Positions 24,543-33,216 are shown, counted from the stretch's first letter. The stretch: DNA of 64,000 nucleotides from JBNLBS01 sp050303415 (GCA_050303415.1 JBNLBS010000009.1:62001-126000), one strand, 5' to 3'. The notes: generated by a model not told the origin, from the sequence alone. Made by a program: numbers and translations.

Positions 24543-24561
24543 GAGGTGATAATATCACCTC
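24543..24561. repeat. Palindrome upstream of orfA
   Basis: GAGGTGAT-AAT-ATCACCTC is a perfect 8-3-8 inverted repeat between the right IS end and orfA. It may be an operator or a hairpin that hides the orfA start from outside transcripts. Confidence 0.55.
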
Positions 24562-24569
24562 TTATCAGG

Positions 24570-24594
24570 TGGCCAAATTTACTGTACCACTACA
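24570..24594. repeat. IS terminal inverted repeat (right on this map)
   Basis: Begins TGGCCAAATT and ends CCACTACA; reverse complement of the left repeat at 21 of 25 positions. Confidence 0.9.
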
Positions 24595-24618
24595 GTTAGA
24601 CAAGGGATAAGCCAGGAA

Positions 24619-24650
24619 CTGGATAACCCTGAGGGAGGAGGGTTATCCAG
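24619..24650 (-). terminator. Strong hairpin 3' of amtB
   Basis: Perfect 12-base stem CTGGATAACCCT / AGGGTTATCCAG with an 8-base loop, 20 bases beyond the amtB stop. There is no long T-run, so it may act as a 3' stabiliser or weak terminator. Confidence 0.55.
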
Positions 24651-24669
24651 TAAACAGGAATTGAGTAAT

Positions 24670-25977
24670 TTACATATTGTGATAACCGGTTTCTTCGTGC
24701 AGCACAATATCCAGACCTTCTTCTTCCTCATCTGGCGATACTCGTAAACCGATTAACTTATCCAGTAATTTAAGGATAATAAAACTGAACAGTGCGCTCC
24801 ATAAGGCGGTGATAATTATAGCTAATGCCTGTACACCGACTTGATCCATTATACTCACGCCTTCAGCAAGTCCTTGTCCACCTAAGTTTTTAGCGACAAA
24901 CACACCAGTCAGTAATGAGCCGATAATGCCCCCGACACCATGCACCGGAAAAACATCCAAAGAATCATCTATTTTTAAGGTGCGTTTAATATACTGTGTG
25001 GCATAAAAACAGACAAAACCGGCTGTGATGCCTATAAATAAGGCGCCGGCCGGGCCAACAAAGCCGGATGCCGGGGTGATCGTACCTAAACCGGCAACCA
25101 TACCGGTCACAATACCCAATACACTGGGTTTGCCGAAACGTTTCCATTCGATAAACATCCAGGTTAAAGAGCCGGAGGCTGCACCAATATGAGTCACCAG
25201 CATAGCCATACCGGCTGCGCCATCCGCTGTTAATGCACTACCGGCATTAAAACCGAACCAGCCGACCCATAACATGCCCGCACCGGTGACTACCATAGTC
25301 ATATTATGGGGCGGCATAGCGGTAGTTGGGAAGCCCTTACGATTGCCTAAAACCAAGGCTGAAACCAAAGCAGCGACGCCGGCATTTATATGGATAACAA
25401 TGCCGCCGGCAAAATCCATAACACCCAGCTTGGCTAGCCATCCGCCACCCCATATCCAGTGACAAACCGGCATGTAGACGATGATCAGCCATAATGCGCT
25501 AAACCATAACATGGCAGAGAACTTCATTCTTTCGGCAAAACCACCGACTATTAACGCCGGGGTGATAATAGCAAAAGTCATTTGAAACATGAAAAATACT
25601 GTTTCGGGAATATCACCGGTTAAAGAGTCAGTATTCAGGTTTGGCATAAAAATCTTCGATGTGCCACCCAGAAATGGTTGCAGGCTGCCGCCATCAGCAA
25701 AAATAAAGCTGTATACACCTGCCAGCCAAAGAATGGAAACAATACAGGTGATAGCAAAGCACTGCATCAAAATGGATAAAACGTTTTTGCTTCTGACCAG
25801 GCCGGCATAAAACAGTGAAAGTCCCGGCAGTGTCATAAATAACACCAGTGCGGTTGAGGTTAAGATCCAGGCGGTATTGGCCTGATTTAACTCTGCTGCA
25901 TAACTGCTTTGAGGGCATAAAAGCAAGCTGCTAAACAGCAAGAAGGTAAACTGTAAGGTTTTGGCAGTAAAATTCAT
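24670..25977 (-). CDS. amtB: Ammonium transporter AmtB
   Basis: Inner-membrane ammonium channel of 435 residues with a cleavable leader (ending SSYAAELNQ) and eleven membrane segments. Family markers include NTAWILTSTALVLFMTLPGL, AGGIVIHINAGVAALV (pore His region), GAGMLWVGWFGFNAGS, and VHGVGGIIGSLLTGVF with the second pore histidine. The start is the ATG of MNFTAK; a longer in-frame extension has no support. No glnK lies next to it, although amtB is usually paired with glnK. A sigma-54 promoter lies 40 bases upstream and NtrC-like sites further up, so nitrogen limitation should induce it. Confidence 0.95.
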   Translation of the reverse strand: MNFTAKTLQFTFLLFSSLLLCPQSSYAAELNQANTAWILTSTALVLFMTLPGLSLFYAGLVRSKNVLSILMQCFAITCIVSILWLAGVYSFIFADGGSLQPFLGGTSKIFMPNLNTDSLTGDIPETVFFMFQMTFAIITPALIVGGFAERMKFSAMLWFSALWLIIVYMPVCHWIWGGGWLAKLGVMDFAGGIVIHINAGVAALVSALVLGNRKGFPTTAMPPHNMTMVVTGAGMLWVGWFGFNAGSALTADGAAGMAMLVTHIGAASGSLTWMFIEWKRFGKPSVLGIVTGMVAGLGTITPASGFVGPAGALFIGITAGFVCFYATQYIKRTLKIDDSLDVFPVHGVGGIIGSLLTGVFVAKNLGGQGLAEGVSIMDQVGVQALAIIITALWSALFSFIILKLLDKLIGLRVSPDEEEEGLDIVLHEETGYHNM

Positions 25978-26016
25978 GGGAGTATGTTCAAAATTATTTA
26001 CAAATGCAGCTTTTTG

Positions 26017-26034
26017 AAGCAAAAATTGAGCCAA
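26017..26034 (-). promoter_or_regulatory. Sigma-54 promoter of amtB
   Basis: On the minus strand TTGGCTC-AATTT-TTGCT, with GG and GC ten bases apart. Transcription would start about 30 bases before the AmtB ATG. Confidence 0.85.
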
Positions 26035-26073
26035 CTATAAGTTATTGATTTTTATTGCTATAAGTTTTTAAAT

Positions 26074-26088
26074 GACCTATCGTGGTGC
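26074..26088. promoter_or_regulatory. NtrC-like binding site, amtB side
   Basis: GACCTATCGTGGTGC fits the NtrC palindrome GCACYAnnnTGGTGC, with a perfect right half and a degenerate left half. A second half site GCACCAT begins at 26105, one to two helical turns away, so a pair of sites is plausible 40-90 bases upstream of the amtB core promoter. Confidence 0.6.
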
Positions 26089-26260
26089 GTGTTGAAAAAA
26101 TAGCGCACCATAATATGACAGCAGTTTTGGCCTGGATTTATTGGCGATGATTTTTATCGCCCACGAATTTTGTTGTTTTTTCTGATATTAAGAAAATTAA
26201 ACCGTTATCGTCACAATAAAATTAAAGATTAATGATAACCTGGGTTTAATTACTTAAAAA

Positions 26261-26277
26261 TGCACTACATTGGTGCA
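26261..26277. promoter_or_regulatory. NtrC binding site, ntrBC side
   Basis: TGCACTACATTGGTGCA is a near-perfect match to the NtrC consensus (TGCACC-N5-GGTGCA). It is about 100 bases upstream of the ntrB sigma-54 core, a normal enhancer distance. Confidence 0.85.
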
Positions 26278-26379
26278 TTGTTTTATGAAATGTTCATTTT
26301 GTTACAGTATGATTTTAACGAATTTATAAAAATAATGTAAAAACAAATGCTTATAGTGTGATTCTTTTGTTTAAAAAAT

Positions 26380-26396
26380 TGGCATATAAACTGCAA
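26380..26396 (+). promoter_or_regulatory. Sigma-54 promoter of ntrBC
   Basis: TTGGCAT-ATAAA-CTGCA with exact 10-base GG to GC spacing, 36 bases before the ntrB start; implies NtrC autoactivates its own operon. Confidence 0.85.
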
Positions 26397-26431
26397 ATGT
26401 TTCAATGTAGCATTGTTTTACAGGAGTAATT

Positions 26432-27481
26432 GTGCAAAAAAAGATTCTTGATCATTTAAGTGAAGTGGTTCTGTTGTTTGATCAACAACTGAGATTACTC
26501 TATATCAATACTTCCGGTGAGATTCTGTTTGCTGATAGTGCTCGGCATTTAAAAGGAATGACTGCACAGCAGCTTTTTAAAGCATCGACGGAAGTTATAG
26601 TAAACGATTTGCAGCAGTGCCTTGAAACTGCTGAACCACTGGTTGATCAATGGTTGGATTTTTATCAGTTGGACAGGGTAATTCCGGTTAATTTAAGTGC
26701 AACTCCAATAATGCAGGGGCAACAGGTTGTTGAGGTATTGGTGGAACTACAGCAGGTGGATTTACACGTACGTATTTCCCGTGAAGAACAGTTGTTGGCT
26801 CAACATAATACTGCACGATTACTAGTGCGCAGTATGGCTCATGAGATAAAAAATCCGTTAGGTGGGTTACGTGGCGCAGCTCAATTGCTGGAAGCAGAGC
26901 TAACCAATCCGGTATTAAAAGAGTATACGCAAATTATTATTTCCGAATCTGACCGATTGCAGGCTTTAATGGATAAGATGTTGGGACCCAATATGCTGCC
27001 GCAAAAAACCTGGTTGAACATTCATGAGGTTTTGGAGCATGTAAGGCAGTTGATCCAGGTCGAAATGCCGGGACAAATTAAAATTTTGCGTGATTTTGAT
27101 CCCAGTATTCCAGAGATTGAGGCGGATAAAAACCAGTTGATTCAAGTGGTGTTGAATATTGTCCGTAATGCTGTACAGGCCTTGGGACAAAAGGGTGAGA
27201 TCATTATGCGCACACGTATACGCAGACAGATGACCATCCGACGGATTCGTTACAAATTAAGTATACAAATTGATATTGTCGATAATGGACCCGGGATCAA
27301 GCCCGATATGATTAATCAGATTTTTTACCCGATGATTACCGGACGTGCAGAAGGGACAGGATTAGGACTATCCATTGCACAATCATTGATTAATCTTCAT
27401 CACGGTATGATCGAGTGCAGCAGCCAGCCGGGTGAGACAGTGTTTTCAATATTATTGCCTTTGGAGAAATTTAATGACTAG
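26432..27481 (+). CDS. ntrB: Nitrogen regulation sensor histidine kinase NtrB
   Basis: Cytoplasmic kinase/phosphatase of 349 residues that phosphorylates NtrC under nitrogen limitation and is controlled by PII. An N-terminal PAS domain (residues 1-110) lacks membrane segments, as in all NtrB. The H-box is SMAHEIKNPLGGLRGAAQLL, the N-box is in NIVRNAVQAL, and the ATP lid is in IVDNGPGI and GRAEGTGLGLSIAQSL. The GTG start has CAGGAG six bases upstream. The stop overlaps the ntrC start. Confidence 0.95.
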   Translation: MQKKILDHLSEVVLLFDQQLRLLYINTSGEILFADSARHLKGMTAQQLFKASTEVIVNDLQQCLETAEPLVDQWLDFYQLDRVIPVNLSATPIMQGQQVVEVLVELQQVDLHVRISREEQLLAQHNTARLLVRSMAHEIKNPLGGLRGAAQLLEAELTNPVLKEYTQIIISESDRLQALMDKMLGPNMLPQKTWLNIHEVLEHVRQLIQVEMPGQIKILRDFDPSIPEIEADKNQLIQVVLNIVRNAVQALGQKGEIIMRTRIRRQMTIRRIRYKLSIQIDIVDNGPGIKPDMINQIFYPMITGRAEGTGLGLSIAQSLINLHHGMIECSSQPGETVFSILLPLEKFND

Positions 27482-28880
27482 GAAGAATGCAGTCTGGGTG
27501 GTGGATGACGACAAATCCATACGCTGGGTTTTAGAAAAAGCCTTAACCAAGGCAGATATCGATGCCAGAACTTTTGCGGAAGCAAAGACAATGTTACATG
27601 AGCTGGCTAATGAAACTCCCGATGCGTTGATTACTGATATTCGTATGCCAGGTATGGATGGAATAGAGTTATTAACCAAGGTACAGGCGGATTATCCGGA
27701 CCTGCCGATTATTGTGATGACGGCTCATTCGGATTTGGAAAGTGCAGTATCGGCTTTTCATAGTGGTGCGTTTGAGTATTTACCCAAACCTTTTGACGTC
27801 AATGAAGTGGTCAGTATCGTGCAAAGAGCCTGTCTACATGCGGCGCAAAAAAATGAGGTTATTAAAGAACCTCAGGTGCTGGCGGAAACTCCGGAGATTA
27901 TTGGTGAAGCACCGGCAATGCAAGAGGTTTTTAGGGCCATTGGCCGTTTGGCGCGCTCACCGATCACGGTGTTAATTAATGGTGAGTCGGGGACAGGTAA
28001 AGAACTGGTGGCTAAAGCCCTGCATAGACATAGTCCACGAGCAAACAATAATTTTATTGCCTTGAATATGGCGGCAATTCCAAAAGATTTAATGGAATCG
28101 GAGTTATTCGGCCATGAAAAAGGTGCTTTTACCGGTGCACAAACCAGACGGGCCGGGCGATTTGAACAGGCTGATGGCGGCACATTGTTTCTGGATGAAA
28201 TTGGTGATATGCCTGAAGAGTTGCAAACCCGTTTGTTGCGCGTTCTGGCTGATGGTGAGTTTTACCCCGTAGGTTCGCATTCCCCGATAAAAGTGGATGT
28301 GCGAATTATTACAGCTACCCACCAAAACCTGGAAGAGCTGGTTAAGGCCGGTCGGTTTAGAGAGGATTTATTTCATCGCCTAAATGTCATTCGTATTCAT
28401 ATTCCGCCTTTACGCGAGCGCAGGCAGGATATAACCTTATTATTGCAGTATTTTTTAGCCCGTGCGGCAACAGAATTAAAGGTGGAAACCAAAACACTGA
28501 CCAAAGAAGCGGCGGATTATTTGTCCAGCCTGGATTGGCCGGGCAATGTTAGACAGTTAGAAAACACCTGTCGATGGCTAACCGTGATGGCTTCAGGGCG
28601 TGAAATTCACATTGATGAGTTACCGCCGGAACTAATGGAAACTACCTCAGCTTCTGAGTCGGCTCCGGAAAGCTGGCAAAATTCATTAAGAAACTGGGTG
28701 GACAAACAATTCTTAAGCAAACAACCGGAAGTTGCCAAACATCTGATTCCTGTGGTGGAAACCATATTGATTCAAGCCGCACTAAATCACACTCACGGCC
28801 GACGACATGAGGCGGCAATTTTACTGGGTTACGGGCGGAATACATTGACCCGTAAAATCAAAGAGCTTAATTTGGAGTAA
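27474..28880 (+). CDS. ntrC: Nitrogen regulator NtrC (sigma-54 activator)
   Basis: Response regulator of 468 residues: receiver domain (VVDDDKSIRWVLEKA, phosphoacceptor Asp in ITDIRMPGMDG, Lys in YLPKPFD), AAA+ domain with Walker A GESGTGKE, the sigma-54 loop EKGAFTGAQ and Walker B GGTLFLDEIGDMP, then a C-terminal Fis-type helix-turn-helix (EAAILLGYGRNTLTRKIKEL). All features needed for sigma-54 activation are intact, unlike NtrX near the right end. The start is the ATG overlapping the ntrB stop (ATGACTAG); an earlier in-frame start lies wholly inside ntrB. Confidence 0.96.
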   Translation: MTRKNAVWVVDDDKSIRWVLEKALTKADIDARTFAEAKTMLHELANETPDALITDIRMPGMDGIELLTKVQADYPDLPIIVMTAHSDLESAVSAFHSGAFEYLPKPFDVNEVVSIVQRACLHAAQKNEVIKEPQVLAETPEIIGEAPAMQEVFRAIGRLARSPITVLINGESGTGKELVAKALHRHSPRANNNFIALNMAAIPKDLMESELFGHEKGAFTGAQTRRAGRFEQADGGTLFLDEIGDMPEELQTRLLRVLADGEFYPVGSHSPIKVDVRIITATHQNLEELVKAGRFREDLFHRLNVIRIHIPPLRERRQDITLLLQYFLARAATELKVETKTLTKEAADYLSSLDWPGNVRQLENTCRWLTVMASGREIHIDELPPELMETTSASESAPESWQNSLRNWVDKQFLSKQPEVAKHLIPVVETILIQAALNHTHGRRHEAAILLGYGRNTLTRKIKELNLE

Positions 28881-29535
28881 ATTTCTCTTAAGCGATGTAT
28901 CTATGAAAAGTCGCAATGATTGAATCTCGTTACTATCAACAAACAATAACCTTATTTTATAATACAACTATTAATTAAGACACTGTCAAATTAAGACTTG
29001 ATTTTTTGGCATTACGGATAAGTGGCAACCATCAGGTTGCCCATGCCGCTGCATAAAAAATTTTAAATTGTTGTAAACCGTAGAGTTAAACCTAAAATGA
29101 TCTATTTTTAATTGCGGATTCACTCAAAAGCCCCTGTCACTTTTCTTAATCAAAGGCCTCTACAGCTCTGCTGTCACTATTCACTTCCCTGTGATATCCC
29201 GTTGGACTAACTCACCCAAAAAAGCTATTTATGGCGAATAGTTAGTGAACTAAGCGTCAGTTTATTAAAATACACAGTGCAAGAAATGACTTTCTTAGTG
29301 ACTAATATTTTGAGGTTTGTTCACAGTGTAGTTGTTTTATAGTCTCTTGATTATTAATAAATATTTTCTTACCTGCTGACACTGGGGGCTTAATTTATTC
29401 AATTCTTAAATCAATTCAATTTTGGCAGAAATTGAGGGAAAATTGACATTGCGCAAAACAGGTCAGAGGAGGATTATATAAACCAGAAAAAATCATGTTA
29501 ACCGCCATAGATTTCAATTTATTTATAAGAGAGGT
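28881..29535. other. Gene-free region between ntrC and the AraC regulator gene
   Basis: About 650 bases with no plausible coding frame. A perfect hairpin GGCAACC-ATCA-GGTTGCC lies at 29024-29041 and could end the ntrBC transcript, though it has no T-tract directly after. A 14-base motif beginning GCGAATAGTTA at 29234 recurs inverted at about 33.7 kb. A strong AGAGAGG ribosome site ends the region. Confidence 0.5.
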
Positions 29536-30600
29536 ATGGCAATGAATACACCACACTCAATAAGACCAATCGGCATAGTGGCATTTCCCGGGGCAGAAGT
29601 CCTTGACATTACTGGGCCCTATGAGGTGTTTTCGTTCGCTAATATTGGCTTACAAAACCAAGGCGTCACCCAGGAGATTTCATATCCGATAACGATTTTT
29701 GCTGATCAACCCGGACCCGTGGCAACCTTATCCGGCCTGCAAATTGTCGCAGATAAAAGCTTTAATCAGATTGACGAAACCTACGATACTTTGTTAATAC
29801 CAGGCGGCTTTCCGGAAGCGGTCTTAGCCAACCAGCAGTTACAGGATTTAATAAAAGACATGGCGCCCAAAGTTCGACGGCTGGTATCTGTTTGCACTGG
29901 AGCTTTTTTGTTAGCTGAAAGCGGTCTTCTAGACGGCTGTAAAGCAACAACCCACTGGAACTGGTGTCGCGAATTTAGCGAAAAATATCCCCGGGTAAAT
30001 CTTGAACCGGACCGAATCTTTGTCAAGGATGGGAATATCCATACTTCCGGAGGTATTACTTCAGGTATCGATCTTACTTTGGCTATGGTGGAGGCCGATT
30101 GGGGGCAGGCGTTGGCCTTGCATGTTGCACGGTTTTTGGTGATGTTTCTTAAACGACCCGGCGGTCAATCACAGTTTAGCAGTTATCTTACCTGCGAGGC
30201 GACAAACCGAGCCGATTTGCGTGATCTACAGTCATGGATTATGTTGCATCCCGAGAAGGACCTGAGGGTGGAAACGCTTGCCGAACGCGTAGCAATGAGT
30301 CCACGTAATTTTGCCCGGCAATTTATCTCGGAAACAGGAATAACGCCTGCCAAATTTGTGGAAATGGTGCGTATTGATGCAGCCCGAAATTTCCTAGAAA
30401 CGACAAAATTATCGATTGATACCATTGCCGGTAATGCCGGATTTAAAGATACCGAAAACATGCGACGAGCTTTCTTGCGTCAACTGGGTGTTAACCCTAG
30501 TGATTATCGTAAACGGTTTGGTCGATGCATTCCTGATAATTATGTAACGGTTAAGGGTAAAGAGTATGAACGAACTCAATTCGGCAGTGATCCCTATTGA
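29536..30600 (+). CDS. GlxA-family AraC-type transcriptional regulator
   Basis: Protein of 354 residues. Residues 10-200 are a DJ-1/PfpI-like domain (IGIVAFPGAEVLDITGPYEVF, shortened here to the core AFPGAEVLDITGPYEVF, then LLIPGGFPEA and the nucleophile-elbow cysteine in SVCTGAFLLAESG). Residues 235-330 hold two AraC helix-turn-helix motifs (LAERVAMSPRNFARQF and IDTIAGNAGFKDTENMRRAF). Such regulators sense small metabolites through the N-terminal domain; the ligand is not known. It is transcribed toward hypX with 148 bases between them, so it is a candidate regulator of that gene (positional inference). Confidence 0.9.
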   Translation: MAMNTPHSIRPIGIVAFPGAEVLDITGPYEVFSFANIGLQNQGVTQEISYPITIFADQPGPVATLSGLQIVADKSFNQIDETYDTLLIPGGFPEAVLANQQLQDLIKDMAPKVRRLVSVCTGAFLLAESGLLDGCKATTHWNWCREFSEKYPRVNLEPDRIFVKDGNIHTSGGITSGIDLTLAMVEADWGQALALHVARFLVMFLKRPGGQSQFSSYLTCEATNRADLRDLQSWIMLHPEKDLRVETLAERVAMSPRNFARQFISETGITPAKFVEMVRIDAARNFLETTKLSIDTIAGNAGFKDTENMRRAFLRQLGVNPSDYRKRFGRCIPDNYVTVKGKEYERTQFGSDPY

Positions 30601-30748
30601 AAAAAAGCTGTTTTTATGAACTGTGGTTCGCCACGTAAAAAGAAATGTTTCGATAAGGAATGCAAATAATTTAATGCCTGTACAGTTCTTTGTTGTTAAC
30701 TGGTAGACGGGGCGTAATTACTTTCCATAGAAACTCAGGAGGAATTGT

Positions 30749-32908
30749 ATGCGTATTTTATTACTTTCATCAGCATTTTCCGGTTTGACACAACGCTTTT
30801 ATACTGAACTTAATGATGCCGGATATGTTGTATCGGTTGAATTGCATCATGGCGATATTAAGTTACTCATCGAAGGTGTCGAGTTGTTCAAGCCGGATTT
30901 AATCGTCTGTCCTTTTCTAACAAAAAAAATTCCGGCCGAAATTTATGAAAATTATACCTGTCTGATTGTCCACCCCGGAATAGAAGGTGATCGAGGACCT
31001 TCCTCATTAGACTGGGCCATTCAAAACGGTGAGGCTGAATGGGGCGTAACACTGATGGAAGCTCAGGAAGAAATGGATCTGGGGGATATCTGGGCAAAAA
31101 AAGTCTTCCCTATGCGTAATACAACTAAAAGCAGTTTGTTTAATCGCGAAGTCACACAAGCTGCAGTGGACTGTTTATGGGAGGCTTTAACCTATTTTAA
31201 AGCCCCTGATTTTAAACCTACAGCGTTGGATTATAACAACCCCAGGGTTAAAGGACGGTTGCAACCGGCTATAAAACAACAAGACCGTGCCATTGATTGG
31301 AATAAACAAACAACCGATGAGATTTTAAGGCATATTCATGCGGCCGATGGAAGTCCGGGCGTTTTAGATCTAATCAATAACCAGGCTGTTTATTTATACA
31401 ATGCTTATAAAGAAGAAAGTTTAACCGGAAAAGCCGGTGACATTATTGCAACGGCAAATAATGCTATATGTAGGGCAACCATAGACGGTGCTGTTTGGAT
31501 AGGACATTTAAAACCACAATCTGATGCCGGTGAAAAAGCAATTAAATTGCCTGCAACTTTTGTTCTTAAAGACTATTTAGAGTCTGTTAACGGCTCAGCT
31601 TCAGAGTTAATTCAACCTATTCAAAATATAGACATTGATTACAGCCAAGAAGGAAAAACACTTCCCTGTCAGGAGGTCTGGTATCAAACGGATAACAGAA
31701 TCGCTTATCTTTATTCCTCATTTCACAATGGTGGCATGAGCACCGAGCAGTGCCGGTTGTTACTCTCAGTGTATAAACATATTATCACCTTAGATGTGGA
31801 TGTAATTGTCTTGATGGGAGGAGAAGAATGCTGGTCTAACGGGATACATCTGAATCATATAGAAGCTGCTGATGACCCTGCCGAAGAGTCATGGCTTAAT
31901 ATAAATGCCATCGATGACATCATTCTACAAATAATCAACACCCTGGATAAAGTTACCATTTCAGCGCTTTCGGGTAGTGCCGGAGCCGGGGGGGCAATAC
32001 TGGCATTGGCGACCGATAAAACATTTGTCAGGGAAGGTGTCATTTTAAATCCTCATTATAAAAACATGGGGCAGCTGTTCGGTTCTGAATATTGGACCTA
32101 TTTATTACCGAAAAGGGTCGGTGAAAAAATGGCGGCCACTTTAACAGAGGAGGAAAGGTTGCCCATCAGTGCCAAAAAAGCATGGCGTATTGGACTGGTT
32201 AATAAAGTACTGGATAAAGATCATAAGATTTTTAGTGCTCAAATAAAACATTTGGCCAGTGCTTATATTGCAGATAAAATCCTGTTACAAAAAACTTTAG
32301 AGGAAAAAGCCAAAACAAGGTGCTTTGATGAAGGGGAAAAACCACTGACCACCTATCGACAATTTGAATTAACTCAAATGCATGCAAATTTTTATACTAA
32401 TGATGACTATCATCAGGCAAGAAGAAACTTTGTTTATAAAATCAGTGATCAGAAAACACCGGAAAATATTGCCATACATAGACAAAAAGACGGCTTAGGC
32501 CATCTGGCAGCAATGGGAAGTCTGAGTCATTTCGTGTGGCAACAACAATATGAGATGGGAGACAATGTAACGGACAGCCAGCATAAAAATCTCTTCGTCC
32601 TGGCCGAAAGCCTGTTTTCATCAAGAACAAAAATTGAGTTATTACAACATATCAAGCTGTTCTATTTACATGTGAAAGAACATTTTAATGTAGAAGAAAC
32701 ATTAATGAAAAAACATCATTATCACGATTATCATAATCATGAAATAGAGCATTCTAAAATGCTAAAAGAAATAACCCAAATGAACCGAAAAATTAATGAT
32801 GATGAATGGGAAAAAAGTGAGGTACAGAATTTTATCGATACATGGGGGAAGCATATTATCCATTCTGATATGACTTTTCATCAATATATGAAACTGCAGA
32901 TTTCATAG
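30749..32908 (+). CDS. hypX: HypX/HoxX-type CO-forming maturation protein fused to a hemerythrin domain
   Basis: Protein of 719 residues. Residues 1-275 are a formyltransferase-like domain binding N10-formyl-tetrahydrofolate (IVHPGIEGDRGPSSLDWAI with EMDLGDIWAK); residues 310-500 are a crotonase-like domain (FHNGGMSTEQC, CWSNGIHLNHIEAADDP, GSAGAGGAILALA, LNPHYKNMGQLFGSEYW), together the HypX/HoxX layout that makes CO for NiFe-hydrogenase under air. Known HypX ends near 540-610 residues. Here residues 590-719 add a full hemerythrin domain with ligands His612, His645, Glu649, His664, His668, His702 and Asp707. No hydrogenase gene is nearby. AGGAGG precedes the ATG. No frameshift separates the parts, so the fusion looks real. 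Confidence 0.92.
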   Translation: MRILLLSSAFSGLTQRFYTELNDAGYVVSVELHHGDIKLLIEGVELFKPDLIVCPFLTKKIPAEIYENYTCLIVHPGIEGDRGPSSLDWAIQNGEAEWGVTLMEAQEEMDLGDIWAKKVFPMRNTTKSSLFNREVTQAAVDCLWEALTYFKAPDFKPTALDYNNPRVKGRLQPAIKQQDRAIDWNKQTTDEILRHIHAADGSPGVLDLINNQAVYLYNAYKEESLTGKAGDIIATANNAICRATIDGAVWIGHLKPQSDAGEKAIKLPATFVLKDYLESVNGSASELIQPIQNIDIDYSQEGKTLPCQEVWYQTDNRIAYLYSSFHNGGMSTEQCRLLLSVYKHIITLDVDVIVLMGGEECWSNGIHLNHIEAADDPAEESWLNINAIDDIILQIINTLDKVTISALSGSAGAGGAILALATDKTFVREGVILNPHYKNMGQLFGSEYWTYLLPKRVGEKMAATLTEEERLPISAKKAWRIGLVNKVLDKDHKIFSAQIKHLASAYIADKILLQKTLEEKAKTRCFDEGEKPLTTYRQFELTQMHANFYTNDDYHQARRNFVYKISDQKTPENIAIHRQKDGLGHLAAMGSLSHFVWQQQYEMGDNVTDSQHKNLFVLAESLFSSRTKIELLQHIKLFYLHVKEHFNVEETLMKKHHYHDYHNHEIEHSKMLKEITQMNRKINDDEWEKSEVQNFIDTWGKHIIHSDMTFHQYMKLQIS

Positions 32909-32979
32909 GATATTTTGAGTCTGTCAAGAAACAAACCTGCTCCAGGCTTTGTAAAGTTTTTACATTCAGGAGACGAACA

Positions 32980-33216
32980 ATGAGCAATATATTTAAACGT
33001 AAACATTCCAATGAAGAAGTTAGCCTAATTCATATGGGGAAAATGGAAAAAAGCAATGAAACGGTTGCAATTTATGAAGTAGAGGCCGACAGGACTATTT
33101 TGGTCATGCCCTTAAGTGAATTTAATCATTACTTTGAACAACATGAATTTTGTCAACATGATCATTTTTCAGAGCATAATTTATCATTAGGCGTTGGTTT
33201 AAAGCAGTCCGGTTAA
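32980..33216 (+). CDS. Small His-rich protein downstream of hypX
   Basis: Unrecognised protein of 78 residues, without signal or membrane segment. The middle (ETVAIYEVEADRTILVMPL) looks like a short beta sheet; the end carries a dense cluster HEFCQHDHFSEHN (residues about 55-67) with five His and one Cys, suggesting metal binding. AGGAG lies seven bases before the ATG. It follows the hypX-hemerythrin gene by 71 bases with no terminator between, so it is probably in the same transcript and may serve the same process; that is inference only. Confidence 0.7.
   Translation: MSNIFKRKHSNEEVSLIHMGKMEKSNETVAIYEVEADRTILVMPLSEFNHYFEQHEFCQHDHFSEHNLSLGVGLKQSG

Larger units (their letters stand above)
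23336..24594 (-). mobile_element. Complete IS3-family insertion sequence
   Basis: Element of 1,259 bp bounded by 25-base imperfect terminal inverted repeats beginning TGTAGTGGT (21 of 25 positions match). It carries overlapping orfA and orfB with a programmed -1 frameshift site, all intact. No 3-4 base target duplication is seen: the left flank ends GCTGC and the right flank begins GTTAG. It sits between the glycan island and the 3' hairpin of amtB. Confidence 0.92.
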
